A stretch of DNA of 64,000 bases from Polychytrium aggregatum (lineage: Eukaryota; Chytridiomycota; Chytridiomycetes; Polychytriales). The notes beneath the pieces were generated by a model. It was given only the letters and a program-made list of their open reading frames with translations, was not told the origin of the DNA and did no database searches. Shown piece after piece: positions 1-13,832 of the stretch (position 1 is its first letter; each line of letters begins with the position of its first letter). The stretch lies in the NCBI RefSeq assembly GCF_025602895.1, contig NW_026516204.1, positions 124,001 to 188,000 on the forward strand. Reading direction: 5' to 3'. Made by a program: the position numbers and the translations under genes.

Positions 1-835
1 CCAGCAACGATCTGCGCGACCAGCTGCCCCCTGGGCATACGGCAAGACAGCACCGCTATGGCCAGCCCGAGCAAGACGAAGCAAGACATGGCAGCACGGA
101 TACGGAATATATCCCTCAAGCAGCAGCCGTCGCGACAGCAGCAGCGCACTCACCTCCGAGCAGATGGATCCAAAGCGAGCAAGCGCAAGCGCAGGGCGAA
201 AGATGAGGCAGGCCGCGAGGCGAAAATGCAGAAAAAAAAGCGATTCGGAAACAACGGCCAGCCTTGGCACACAGACAGCGGCTGCGTCGGGCGACAAGCT
301 GTTCCGTGTCCGGGGTGCGTGCACAGGCAGCCGCTGCACTGCCCGAGTGCGGCGACACATGCTGTGTTCTGTGTCGAGGAGCGGTGGTGTGCTGCCGTCA
401 TCTGTATCCATTGTGTGTGCGGGGATTGTGTGTGTGTGTGGGAGTCCCTGGTTTGTGATTTGTCCGCTTGCTTGTCCGCTGTCTGTGTGCTGATACACAC
501 ACAGAGCCAGGACGGCACACACACACAGAGGGCCACGCCATTGGCTGGGGGCGCGCGGCTTGGGCTTTTGGGGCTGTCGAGCGAGGACGCAGCGAGACGG
601 CAGCGAGAGCAGCTGGGGCCCCGTCTCGTTGCACCCTCGCCGCGTCCTCGCCGCGTCCTCGCCAGCCCCAAAAACCAGCCTCGCACAAGGGGCGACTGGG
701 CAGTTCTGTGCGACTGGCGGCTCCAGCGCCCGCGCCCCAAATCGAGTCTGGATCGAGCCGGATCCGGCGGATGTTGCCTCTGGTGGCGTTTGGCGTGGGA
801 AACGATCAAGCGGGAAGCAAGTACAGGCGATGCTG
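1..835. other. Left-edge sequence without a supported gene
   Basis: Long open frames exist here (one on the + strand from 58, others antisense), but their translations are low-complexity basic or Ser/Arg/Cys-rich strings with no family resemblance, as expected of GC-rich DNA. A GT-rich stretch lies at about 408-450, with a matching CA-rich stretch near 495-530. I see no tRNA or splice-linked coding segments. Confidence 0.5.
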
Positions 836-1220
836 TACACTTTATTCAGAAAAAAACGGGACAATATCGCCGTTTCCATGAACATGTAGTATGTGCTGTG
901 CTTGCGTCAAGCAAAGCCACAAGAAATAAAACAGATCACTTTGGCAGCCTCCGAGTGAAGACCACCGGTCGCCCTCCGGTCTCCACAATCGACCTGCACA
1001 CTGGTCTCGGAGTGCCAGCGATGGATGATACTCTTGGACACACTGAATATGGAGGCAACCTTACGCAGGCTATGGATGAGGTCGTAGCATCGCAATGCGG
1101 CGGTGCGAAAGTCGGATGTGTGGCGAATGGTCATGGCCAGCGCGCGATAACATTGGGTAACAAAATATTCGATGAATGGTCAAAATCCCGGGTGTCCCGT
1201 TTTTTATTGGATTGCCTGTA
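836..1220 (-). mobile_element. Tc1/mariner-like relic (MITE-sized copy 1)
   Basis: A 385 bp segment starts and ends at TA dinucleotides (836-837 and 1219-1220) and has imperfect terminal inverted repeats. The right end read inward contains the core ACGGGACACCC; the left end contains ACGGGACA in the same relative position. On the minus strand an ATG at 1134 opens a short peptide whose first 43 residues look like the N-terminal helix-turn-helix of IS630/Tc1-type transposases (HTSDFRTAAL, then VASIFSVSKSIIHRWHS). The frame then drops out and no DDE catalytic domain follows, so this is a non-autonomous deletion derivative. A second copy with the same internal junction lies at 11069-11362. Confidence 0.7.
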
Positions 1221-1236
1221 AAATACGGGACACCCC
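1190..1236. repeat. Inverted repeat around the relic's right end
   Basis: GGGTGTCCCGT at 1190-1200 is mirrored by ACGGGACACCC at 1225-1235, with a 24 bp spacer containing the TA at 1219-1220. It may be the terminal repeat of the relic facing the remnant terminal repeat of a second insertion in opposite orientation, or a palindromic target. Confidence 0.6.
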
Positions 1237-1805
1237 TGTTCCCGCCAGGGCTGCCGCTGTTTTCTGGGTCCTGGACACACCAACCAATAGCCCATCATGA
1301 CGCACAGATGCACTTTGACCGAGCCACGAGGATCATCGACAGGTGCGCATCCAACTGCAAGAGGCAACACACGATCCACGCCCTTGAGATGAGAGCAACC
1401 AGCTTCGCTTGGGAAGCGCACGTCATCGTTGGGAAGCGTCTGCGGCTCTGTCAGGGACGTGGACTTGCATACACCGCCCACGCTCCTCGATCCATAGCAT
1501 CTCTTGGCGATAGCGGTTGCTCTTGGACATGATTGCTGGGCAAATATGTATATTCATGATCCCGAAAAAATGGCGGCAAAACTATGAATCTTAATTACAA
1601 AGAACAGGGTGTAGGGGTGATGGCGGCATGCATCCGTGCATGCATCCGTGCATGCAGGCAAGGCATGTGAACAGCATTACGCCAAGCTCGGTGGCGTCCG
1701 ATATTGCAGCGCAGGAAGAAAGGAGAGGGGAGGTTGATACAAGTCGCGTTGCGATGAAAGACATGGCCGCGACCCCCCTCATTTGCCTGGATGGTGGGAA
1801 TGTGT
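1221..1805. other. Intergenic region downstream of the MET17-like gene
   Basis: No supported gene. A short direct repeat with the unit GCATGCATCC lies at about 1626-1655. The stretch from 1560 to 1805 is probably the 3' flank of the reverse-strand gene that ends at 1806. Confidence 0.5.
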
Positions 1806-4000
<2,195 letters not shown>

Positions 4001-7000
4001 TCATGTTGTGCATTGCAGCGCCGCCAGCAGCCGGCGCTTGTATGCCGGCGACTCGCACTGCACAATGTGGCACCGCTTGTTGAAGGTGATCTCGAAGCAG
4101 TCCGATCCTCCGGCCTGGGCATCCACCACCAAATCCTCGACACGCAATGCCTTGCTTGCCAACGCAATCCCCGGCTGCCGTTCACGCCCCATGTCGATCC
4201 GAGACACGCAAATGACGCCGTTTCGACCACCCACGCGGTTCATGCATCCCGCCACACCCCGGTCATGAGATCCACACCCGCCCCCAACAGGAGAGACATG
4301 GTGGCGTCAGCGTCGGTCCTTTCAAACGCTCGTTGCAGCCCTTGTCTCGATGACTACCGAAATGCACCCGGGGATTGCCATGTCCGTCTGCTTATCAGGT
4401 CGCCGCCACCTCCCGTTCGGGCCACAATAGCGGTGGTTTCGTCCCTCCCCCCTGATATGCCAGGTAAGCCAGCCCCGCAGCATCTGGCTCTCCAGCAAGC
4501 CAGAGACTGGGGACCGGGGCTGGTCAAGGAGACATTTACGCCTCGGCCAAAGAAAAGCGTCCCTCCGACGTCTTACCTGCTGATGGTCCTTCTTGAAGAT
4601 GCACAGCACAAGCGACGGCCCTTCGTAGACCACAAACTCGTGCGCCACCCATGTCGAAAAGAGCGAGCCTGTGCTCTTCATCACCACCGAGAAGCTCTTG
4701 CGGACAAAGGGTTCCTCGTCGTCGTCCTGCACGCTGTTTCGGGGCTTGCACCACAGCTCGCCGAGCCCCTGGACCAGGTCCTGGCTGCCCTTGCGTTCAC
4801 CGGCCCTAAGCTGTCCCATGGCTTCCCAGACGACCCTGCCGACAAGGCAGTCTGACCCCGAGTTGCCAGCACTGTGAGCACGGGGCTGCCGTATCGGCGA
4901 CTGCTACTTCCCGCACACATATCAGCGTCTCCTCCCCCAAATGCTGTGGCTCAAGCACCTCAGTCTAAACACCGCTTACATAACATCACAATGTAGGCCA
5001 TCAAAGAAGTTATCGTCTTGGTGTAGAACTGCAAGCAGTCAAGTCGTGAGTGCGGCTGCATTCAGCTACACTGACATCTCTCCCGCTGCCGTCTGATATC
5101 CCCACTGCAACGGCTGAATTAACGTCCAGCGCGAAAGCAAGACAGGCTGAAGGAGAGTTCAGCTTTTGCACACCTACATTCGAGATGGGTGAGCTTTGTC
5201 CCTGGTTGACCACGAGCACAAGCGACGCCATGATAAAGGTCATGAGCGAGAAACTGGTCGAGTACATGATCCATGTGCTCTCTTGATAGGGAATACGTGC
5301 GTTCCGCGACTTGAAGGAAAGAATTGTGATCGAAATGAGGACAAGCCTGAGGATCGGCGGGAAGAGATGAGCACCCACACCGATCGCCATCTGGTGTATC
5401 TCTAATTGCGCTTCACTCGGCTCGCAGCAATCCACACGTCCGCGATCCGTGCTTCGCAAGAGCGACGGCTACATTCCTCCTACCCGTTAAGTCCGAGTTG
5501 AACCCGCGACATGTATCCAGCAGCTGTAGCCAGGTCCAGGACGCAGTCATAGAACACGTAGTTGCTGCCGTCGATAGCAACAGGGACCCGTGGGGAAAGC
5601 AGTGACCCGACCCCAATAAGTATGCCATTGACGACGACAACAGTCAAGGAGATGCTCAGGAGAAAGAGGTAGCTCATGGGGCGCAGCTGCATCTTTTCGT
5701 TATCTGGGACGGTAGCCCGGCAATGTGGATCCGGCAGTCGAATTCATGTCAGATGCATGGATTAGGCGTTACTCTCTGGCACGCACGAGGCGCAACTGAG
5801 CCGGGTTGAACCAAAATGGACCAAACTGGATCAAATTGGATCAAACTGAATCAAACTGAGGCGATCTGCATCGACTTTAAGCCCTGTGCAGCGGCGACAT
5901 AGCCTACCAAAGATACGCCATATTCGCCACGCTCTGGCGAGCATAGTTCCCTCGACCTTGATGATCCACCCGTTGAATGAGCAATGAATTATTCCAGCAT
6001 CGACAAGCTCATGCTCCGCTCCCCACCAGCCAGTTGATATTGCGAGCATCCCCTGTTTGTCTTGCACCACCAGCTCCCCGACTTGAGCCGCATCTCCATC
6101 CACATTCAAATGCTGCTTATCTTACCGTTCCGAATCCAAACCAAAATATCCAGTCTCGCGTTGCGCATGTGAGGTTTGTCGTCTTTCCAACTAGTGTAAA
6201 GATTGACAGCCACGACATCGTCAAGCCAACCTGTTGGAGGAATGGGATGTTATACTGTGAGTTGATTTTGATCCCCAGTGACCGAAGAATAGCGTCTATC
6301 GGCAAGCACAGAGAGTTGATGGTTTTGTTGGAGTCGTGTGTGTGGATAATTTGATCGAATCACAGCATGCAGTTGGTCGAATCTCGGTCCCGTACTATTG
6401 TCATCATGATGCACGGAAACGACAGATTCTGGATGATCTTGACGCGGCGGTTTCGAAGCACAAATACGCCCGACATCAATGTCAAGATCAATCCTAGCAC
6501 GTGATGGATGGTACCATGGCGGTGAGTGTAAAATGCAGCGACATGGTCAGGTTCTTGTTGAGCTCAGCAACTGAGCCTATGGCTTGAATATGGGATATCA
6601 TCCCGTTTGCTACTCTGCCGCCTCGAGACTTACCAATTACGTATATGCTGACGATGACTAAGGGCAGGGGATCCGTGTAGTTGATGACCAACACCTGTAG
6701 AACTGGGTTATGGTGCCAATGCCACATTCAGCAAACTTGTCTCCTTCTTCCGCGATTTGGTTGGCTACCCACTCGCAGCTGTCAAATCCGCGCCATCGTT
6801 CTTGCCAGCAGACCCCGACTTCCCGCCGACACAACTTCTGCCTTGCTGAACGGCCCGTGTGCTGCAAGCTCGCCCCTGTGGATCAAGACCATGAGACTGC
6901 ATCAAGCCGGAGTGGACTCTCACCCTGCATATCGCTCGGCACGATGGTTTGTCCGTTTCGGAACACAATCTGCGATGATCCCATGATCACTGTCCCGTTG

Positions 7001-10000
7001 ATCAGGACTTGTGCCACCATGTTGAGCGCTCCGGATGTATTTGGGAGGTTCGCCACCAGGAATGGTGCCAATCGGTTTCCGAGGGCATCGAATGTAACAT
7101 TTCCCGTGGCTCCGATGAATCCAGGAAGGGATGCCGCCGAAGGGACATTTGCCCGATGGTAGTGGATGTCGGAGACGCTCGCGCCTTGGTTCATCATCTG
7201 CGCGACTCGACAGGTCGAGAAGTAAGACACAGAAAATGAAGAGCACATCGAATAGCCTCAAAAAAAGGTTTTCCAAGCGTCACGATGTCGATGCTGTCCC
7301 TCCAAGTCGTGCTCACCTGTCTCAAAAGATATGCGAGCACTACCACGCTGGCGGAACAACCGAATTCGTGTCAATGACGCTGAGAGAGCGAATGGGGGCC
7401 AGCGTTTGCCCTCGTGTGTTACTTGCCGATGAAACAATGGCATCATCTATCGCCTACCAGTCATAAGTGAAGTAACTGCCTGGTACCACAGGAGCGTTGT
7501 AGAGGCTCGCATATCTGTCCGTGCCCGTGCCCCGGTGACCACAGAATCCAAAGTCAGCATCAAAGCGTGGGCTACGAAGCCGAGCCAGAGGGGAACAAGC
7601 GGGTGTGTTGCTACAAAACCTCATTTGCTGGCAAGACCAAGTTATGGACCGTTCTGGATTCCTGGTGCGGTGCACATACCGCTGATCGATGGACTCGGCC
7701 ACACTTGTGTTGCTCTGCTCCATGGCCGTTACGCTCAGAAGCCCGCGCATGCTCGAGCGGTCGTCATCAGTAATGTTCAAGTTCGATAACAAGCTGAAGA
7801 GTGCATATGTCCCATCCGATCCGACATATGTGTAGTCGGGGCCATCGACACCCAGCGCCCTGGAGTGCGCATTCGTCAGCGCACGATTGAAATATAGAGC
7901 AAGGGCGCATCGAAGAGATCAGCGGAGTGCGAGACGACCACAGGGCAGCCGCTCCATGGAGACTACGGATACCACCGACCCCCTCCGTTGCTCATGAGAG
8001 CGATGTCACCGAATTCCTGCGATGTTTCAGCAGCTCGGACTGAGCTCACCGGTCGCATATAACTCTACACACTCTCCTTGCCCCCTCCGTCGCTCAGCGA
8101 TAGAGGGTGCTCAGCAAAATATGACTCAAAGAATTGCATTCACCTCGCTGCTCGCGTGTAGTACACAAACTCGACTGCTTCGCCTAGAAATAGGACCAAG
8201 CGATTTCGGAGACCAACAAGCTGCGCTGCAGTGTTGGTAAAGTCGCTTTGGCTTTGCCTGTCGCCAAAGCAGAAATATTCAGTGAAAGCCTCGACTGCAG
8301 TCGAATCAAAGGCACAGTCTTCTTGATGAGTTTCCGCCATGAGCAGCTGGAGAACACAATCGAACGCTTACACATCCGCCGGATACGAGGCCTGGAGGTC
8401 GATCTCGAGCTGTGCAGAGTCGATCGGGGTCAGATCTCACCTCGAGGCGCACATATGCAGCCCAGATCTTGCTGGATGCATGGTTGGGTGTGCGCGCACT
8501 TACTCCCTGAATGCTACTGCTGTACGCCACGCCCTTGGCCAATGCTGATCCGTAGCTGCCGCTCTGAAGGTACAGCAGATATAAGCATCAGTTCCGCTGG
8601 TGGAAGTCACGAACGTGCTGGAATATAGTGATTGCATGCTCTCAAATATCGAGCCATCATACCGAATACACCATAATGGCCCGCTTCCAGCCCACGCTCA
8701 GTACAAATGAGACGATTGCGGGTGCTTGGTAGTTGTCTGGTGGAATTGGGCTGGTGGGAAGAGAAGGATAAAGCCAGAGCATCAAGCCATCGATTCGAGT
8801 GGAAGGAGTGTCAAATCGGGGCGCAGCGGAGCCAAACTCAGCAGAAGCGTATGGATGCTCCCCTCCCCAAACGGCCGCCATTCAGTCCGACAAACCGGGT
8901 GGATTAAACCATCAAAAACACCGATACTCGGCCAAGACGACTGCAGACCTTACCGAAAAAACACCGGGAAGATGGTTCGGTTGCTCAGCGTGACCAACCT
9001 AGAGAAATGGTAGCATCCGTTGTACAGTTGAGTTTCTGTAGCGCACTCGCACCCGAACAACTCTTCGCACACACAGCGCCACCATAAGCAAAACAAAAAA
9101 CAAAAAGCAAAAACGAAAACAAAAACAAAAAACAGTAGCCATATCCTAGTCCGAGTGCTTGGTCAGCGCCTTGCAGAATATCCAGAGTGCTAGTAAATGA
9201 CATCATTACGTTGCGGTGGGCGAGCATTGGGGCACGTTGAATGCAGTTGCCACATAGGAGAGCGGAATCGAGTTGTCCGAAGTGATCTCGCCTGTCAGTA
9301 TGGATTTCATTGACCAAGAGAGAAGCGTCACTGGAGGCTGCAGCCCAGTCGGCAACCACAACAGCAACGACGGCGACAACAGCAGCGACAACAAACCAAT
9401 GATTCCGACAATGCTGGAGTTGGACCCAAAGGATATTGCATTTTTGACGGTGAGATCCTGGAGAGTTTGCGCAAGCGGTCGTGTGCGCGAGACACGGCGC
9501 CGTGATCGCCAGGATGGAATGAGACGATTCCGCAGGATCGGGAATGGCGACGAGTCAGAAACAAACGCCCAAGCGGAATCGAGGATCCGAGAGTGGTAAT
9601 GATATACGTTGCGGGCGGCCGAATATCGGCGCGTTTGGAGAAACTGTACCGCGCGATTTGAGTCATCGAGGTTGGCCGTCTGGAGCATGATACCGGGCAG
9701 AATCTGGTCTGCGGCGTTGATATCGGCGACGGCCAAGCGGATTATGCGGTCCAGACTCTGTACGTATGAATCCGCTGGGTGATGAAAAGCGACGATGAGA
9801 GCGTCGGTGCGAGCACCATGGACAAAACCGACACAAACGGCAAGTTGAATGGCGGGGAATCGTGTTCGGCGAGCCGAATGGACCAGCAGCGAGGATTTTG
9901 TGAGTGGATGGGCTTCATTCACAAGCCAAGGCCACGAGCCCGAGGACAGTCAGCACAGAGGAATCATGACCACATACCTCCGTCCAGCGACAGCATTACG

Positions 10001-10101
10001 CCGAGAGTCCAGACATTCTCGCCTGAAGCTGTCACAGCGGCTCTTGCGAAGCCTGCCACCAGCAGTGCCAGGGCGTAGAGCCTAAGAAGCCCAATGCCCA
10101 T
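4001..10101 (-). CDS. Class C (GABA-B/metabotropic-like) GPCR, 23 exons, with a PH-like tail
   Basis: Exons read down the minus strand: 10101-9978, 9774-9608, 9457-9397, 9330-9210, 8998-8954, 8750-8663, 8563-8504, 8409-8372, 8257-8144, 7859-7680, 7571-7458, 7347-7317, 7197-6924, 6875-6769, 6694-6634, 6493-6396, 6230-6126, 5956-5908, 5703-5484, 5415-5178, 5028-4980, 4851-4577, 4174-4001. Introns are GT-AG, phases agree throughout, and the sum is 930 aa. The first exon gives a signal peptide (MGIGLLRLYALALLVAG). An extracellular Venus-flytrap (ANF-receptor) domain covers about residues 35-475, with YVQSLDRIIRLAVADINAAD, SVGWKRAIMVYS and FIGATGNVTFDALGNR. A short Cys-bearing linker leads into seven membrane helices. 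The TM3 block CATRDWIFWFGFG followed by ARAWRIWRIF is diagnostic for class C. The last two exons (about 150 aa, cytoplasmic) resemble a pleckstrin-homology fold. The 402-base last intron may hide one more exon; I am least sure of the final exon border. Confidence 0.85.
5810..5860. repeat. Short tandem repeat inside a receptor intron
   Basis: About five degenerate copies of a 10-11 base unit (GGATCAAACT-like) lie in the intron between the exons ending at 5908 and starting at 5703. Confidence 0.6.
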
Positions 10102-10698
10102 CGGGAAGGCCCCAGGCACGGGACACATTCGGAACGAATATATGCTGATGCAAGCAACAAGGGGTGAGGTCGCCGGCCTTTCGGTAATCCCTGATTTGAG
10201 AGGACAGACGAGCTAGATTTTGTCCTGATTTCAGAACAGAAACATAGCAACACGGACAAGGACGGGAGTCCGAAGCATTCAGGGCTCAGTGCTGACAATC
10301 GATACTCGGGCCGATTGAGCCGACTTGTAGTGGGCCTAAATGCATGGGTGGAGCAATTGCGGGAGTGGCTCGGGGGCATAGGACGATGATTGCGCTGCTG
10401 AATGTTTGAAGAGCCTGATTGATGCCAATTCGGTCATCGAACGGCTGATATGGAGGCGGTGACGTCAGGGGCTGACGGAGGTGTGGTTTCGACACGACAG
10501 CCAAGACAAGTTCCTCAACGAGGCGACAGTGCCAATGCGATGCGGCGATGCACCCAGCAAGAACAGTCCGTCAAGGCTCAGCAGGCCATGTCGATCGGAT
10601 TCCAATATCGCGGTGGCGGAGCACATGGATGTGTGCATGAATGGTTACTGTTTGAGATTGACTGGGGTCATATACCGGGTTTAGAGAGAGCGTGGCAA
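10102..10698. other. Upstream region of the receptor gene
   Basis: No gene supported. It should contain the promoter of the reverse-strand receptor gene and the upstream control region of the tRNA. I see no clear TATA box or repeat. Confidence 0.45.
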
Positions 10699-10782
10699 CC
10701 GACGGTAGCTCAGTTGGTAGTAGCATCAGACTGTAGTGAATGAGCAATCTGAGGGTCCCCGGTTCGACTCCGGGTCGTCGGA
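10699..10782 (+). tRNA. tRNA-Tyr (anticodon GTA) with a 10-base intron
   Basis: The acceptor stem CCGACGG pairs with TCGTCGG (one G-U) and is followed by discriminator A. The D arm and the TTCGA-containing T arm (CCCGG/CCGGG) are intact. The anticodon stem TCAGA/TCTGA holds the loop CTGTAGA once the insert at 10737-10746 is removed. This insert lies directly 3' of position 37, the canonical site for eukaryotic nuclear tRNA introns; tRNA-Tyr is typically intron-bearing. It is transcribed by RNA polymerase III from internal A and B boxes. Confidence 0.95.
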
Positions 10783-10809
10783 TGTATTTTTGCCCATGGT
10801 TCCCCTCGG

Positions 10810-10832
10810 TTTTTTTTTTTTTTTTTTTTTTT
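10810..10832 (+). terminator. Oligo-T RNA polymerase III terminator
   Basis: An uninterrupted run of 23 T begins 28 bases after the tRNA 3' end. Four or five T already suffice for Pol III termination, so this is an unusually long terminator or an expanded homopolymer. Confidence 0.75.
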
Positions 10833-11068
10833 CTGTCGCCAAACGCACCTCTTTTCTCCACGCGCAGACTCTCGAAAGAAGCGGCAGTGATTCTGTTTGG
10901 GTCGCTATCGCGATCGCTCAATATGGGCTGCCCATCGGCAACCATGGCGTCTGCCTCCAGGAACATATTCTATGGTTCCGGGGTCTTGCTGGATGGCAAG
11001 CCAGGCTCGGCGGCATCTCCAAGCAGGAGCCCGCCAGCCGCTCACATTCCCCAATATGCTGGTCGAGA

Positions 11069-11362
11069 TACACCGTATTCAGGGGGAAATGGGCACCTGC
11101 CCACAACCCATTTGTCAGCGTAGTATGCGATGGCATGCGTCTCGCTATGCCATAAGAAATAGAACAGATCACTTTGGCAGCCTCCGAGTGAAGACCACCC
11201 TCCGAGTGAAGACCACCGGTCGCAGTGCAGCGATGCGGAAATCGAGGGTGCTGTGTTTGGCCATGATTGCAATGAGTGGGTGGGTGTGTGTATTCAGGTT
11301 CCAGAAAAATACCCTGTCATGGCTCAAAACGGGGTGTCCCATTTCATTTTGGACCGACTGTA
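11069..11362 (-). mobile_element. Tc1/mariner-like relic (MITE-sized copy 2)
   Basis: A segment of about 294 bp lies between TA dinucleotides at 11069-11070 and 11361-11362. Its right terminal repeat reads inward TACAGTCGGTCCAAAATGA and then AATGGGACACCCC; the left end is a degraded version (GGGAAATGGGCACC). A minus-strand ATG at 11264 opens the peptide AKHSTLDFRIAALR, a shortened version of the helix-turn-helix seen in copy 1. The stretch 11153-11222 matches 920-972 of copy 1 almost base for base, including the internal deletion junction, but has an extra tandem duplication of CCTCCGAGTGAAGACCAC. Confidence 0.7.
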
Positions 11363-11666
11363 TCTGGTTGATGCACGGCCGGCTCAGAGGCACCAGCACA
11401 GGGACACGCAGCGCCACCAGAGAGCAGCGCCACGGCAGCGGGGTGCGCGATTGGTGCGTGGGCTGTGGGGTCGTGTTGCGTCGCGTGACCGCCCTGCTGC
11501 GCGTCTCTGTGCCACCGTGTTCCCGTGTCCTGGTCCCAGCTGTGGCTCTTTGGTCTCCCTCCATCCCTCTCCTTCCATCGCTTTGCCTCCATCGCTTTGC
11601 CTCCATCGCTCTCCCTCCATCGCTTTGCCTCCATCGCTTGCATTCCCATCGCCAGCCGCATCCAGG
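11363..11666. other. Upstream region of the 11667 gene
   Basis: It is C/T-rich and contains a minisatellite at 11570-11640 built from the unit CCATCGCTTTGCCT, ending about 25 bases before the start codon. A pyrimidine-rich leader of this kind is common in front of fungal genes, so the repeat probably lies in the promoter or 5' UTR. Confidence 0.5.
11570..11640. repeat. Minisatellite, unit CCATCGCTTTGCCT
   Basis: Five imperfect 14-15 base units run up to the start codon of the next gene. Confidence 0.75.
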
Positions 11667-12781
11667 ATGGACTCTTCCTTCAGCCAGCCCGAGCACGTCG
11701 CCTCGCTCGCTCTGTCGCTCTTGCAGTGCGATTCGTTCCAGCCCCTGCTCGGCTTCTCCTCCCAGTTCCTCAAGGAGCGGTATTACGCTCTTGCTCCTCT
11801 GCGCAAGTCCGACCAGCACTTTTCCCTGTTCCAGTGGCAGCACGACCGCTCGAACGAACTGCTCCTGGACTGGTGTGCCGATTTCGCCGAGCCTCCCAAA
11901 GTCAATCACCACAGCGTCTACTACCGAGTCTGGGACTCCGAGACGCTCCAGTCCTGTGTCGTATTTTCTGCCAGCAACAGCACCGCCGTTCATATGCCCA
12001 CCCCGGCATCGTCGTTTGGCTCGGACGACTCTCTCCCCCTCAGCCGCAAGTCCCCCCAGCGCGTCGGCGTCGTCATCTTGCTCCACTCGGGCGAGTTCCT
12101 GGGCTCTCCCAAGATCGAGCACAAGTGGCTATACCACAACCTCGTCGAAGTTCTGGACTGGGACGACTTCAGTCGCGGCTGGTACCCCTCCGTTGCAGAG
12201 GCGTTGGACGCATTTGAACATGCTGCCAAAGGCGAATCGCAGGTAAGGCTCGCCTGTCTCGGACCACTGCTGCCTCCCAGTCCCGCAGCCTGGCTCGACT
12301 TGTCCGGGCCGTACCCCTCCAAGCTCGTTCGTCCCCAATCGATGTCCATCCAAGTGCCCCTGCTAACCAGGATGATCTTGCGATCGTGTTCTGCTCTGCG
12401 TACTGCTCTCCGCGCGATCTAGTACCAAATCAAAGGCATTTCCAATGCCGAAGAGTCCGAGTACTGGGCGTCTTACGACATGAAGATCCTCAGTGACGAT
12501 AACGGCAAGGTGCGCTGCTTGCTTCTGGCGACGGCACCGGGGCTGCTCGCCGTGCTGCTGCCCCTGCCCCTGCCCCTGCCCCTGCCCCAGAGCGCCCATA
12601 CCCAACGATGTGCCGAATCTGGTTCCTTACTGTCCTGCTGTCCTCTCCCACCACTGCTCTACCATCCCGCCCTCCTGTTCGATAGGGTCCCGATGCTGGC
12701 CAACGTCCAGCCTCCGAGGAAGACGACATGACCGAGGACGATTACTGGAAAGCCTACGAAGCCACCTCGTCCGAGTGGTGA
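11667..12781 (+). CDS. Conserved-looking protein of unknown function, 3 exons
   Basis: Exons 11667-12242, 12423-12509 and 12686-12781 join in phase and give 252 aa. The donors are GTAAGG and GTGCGC. I do not recognise a named domain. The protein begins MDSSFSQPEHVASLAL, has a compact middle part (RYYALAPLRKSDQHFSLFQW), then a strand-like GVVILLHSGEF. It carries two acidic-aromatic motifs of the form EYWASYD and DDYWKAYE near the C-terminus, the second in the last exon. Such YWxxYD motifs recur in uncharacterised fungal proteins. No signal peptide or membrane segment is seen, so a soluble intracellular protein is likely. The exon structure is convincing; the function is unknown. Confidence 0.7.
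12558..12590. repeat. CCCCTG hexamer repeat in intron 2 of the 11667 gene
   Basis: About five copies of CCCCTG lie inside the second intron. One reverse-strand frame reads it as a Gly-Gln repeat, which should not be mistaken for coding sequence. Confidence 0.7.
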
Positions 12782-13832
12782 TTGCTCCGGCGATCGGGCC
12801 TGTCTGGAAGCTGTTGCTGCATTCCTAAGGCCCGGATCCTAAACACCGAATCCTGAAGCTGCCTACGGCTGTATATCGGGGAGCCCGCATGTCTACTCTT
12901 GATCTGATGATGGTTCCTTCGACACCGATGTCTGCGGATCCTCTGTATATTCGCAATTTTGACTTTTGCTCCTGACCGTATCGACTGTATCGACTACAGC
13001 GTAATATATATGTATATGTCACCTCCGGAAATGCCTTCGTGTCCTGCGACAGGAGCGGCCCCAAATCATCGCGCGCTGGGCATGACCATTCAGCGATGCG
13101 TTTCTGGATCTGAATCAAGGACGTTTTCTCGCTCAGATGGCTCCCCGCAAGCGAAAACATCACCCAGGCAACGGCGATTCAAGCGACTCGATCTCCAGGT
13201 GTGCTCACAGTGCCGGGAAGCCAAGCGACTTGAGAAGGCCGAGTATATTGATATCGATACACCATGGAGTTGTCCAGAGAGTCGAGTGAATGCACCACAC
13301 TCCCACATCGACACATCAATGCCAGTCGATCGACCAACCATGGCGGGAAACAATCGCATGGCTTGCCCACTAGAGCCTGTGGAAGTTCGGCATGTTTCAG
13401 ACATCTGAGGCCAGAGAGTGACTGTCCCATTTCTTCTGGATTGGGCCTCCCCGCCAATCAGTCTGTTCAGCGACACAGCTCCGCCCAATCACTCCTGCAT
13501 CGCCGAGCTGGCTATCGGCTCCGTTGTAGCGACCGCAATACTGTACTCGGGCTGCTTTTGTCACTCCAAGTGCTGCCGTCCTTCTGCCTCCAGAGGTAAA
13601 ATCACCACCGCCAGAGGCGCTTCAGCCGGAGCAGCCCATCTATCTTTGACAAACAGTTGAGCAAGCCTCACATCGCTCCAACCAAGCAGCGCCGTTCGCA
13701 TCTGTTTCCCCTCTGCCACTTTGCTTCGAGCCTTTCGTCCCGCCACGGATCATTTGCTCGGCAGCTTTCCAAAGCTCCATCACGCTGCCGCGCCAGCCGC
13801 CCTTCTGACTGCAGCCGGAGCTCCTTTCCGAA
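12782..13832. other. Intergenic region upstream of the dynein gene
   Basis: No gene is supported on either strand over about 1 kb. A solitary degenerate copy of the relic terminal repeat (GACTGTCCCATTTC followed by TGGATTGGG) sits at about 13424-13452. The last few hundred bases are probably the promoter and 5' UTR of the dynein gene. Confidence 0.45.

Noticed and set aside
58-1221. 387-codon forward open frame at the left edge
   Set aside because: Composition is Arg/Ser/Cys-rich, no domain is visible, and its end crosses the transposon relic whose own reading frame is on the other strand.
9330-9396. Leucine-rich segment in the receptor N-terminal frame, a possible extra membrane helix
   Set aside because: It lies between a donor after 9397 and an acceptor before 9330; removing it restores phase and the expected flytrap sequence, so it is intronic.
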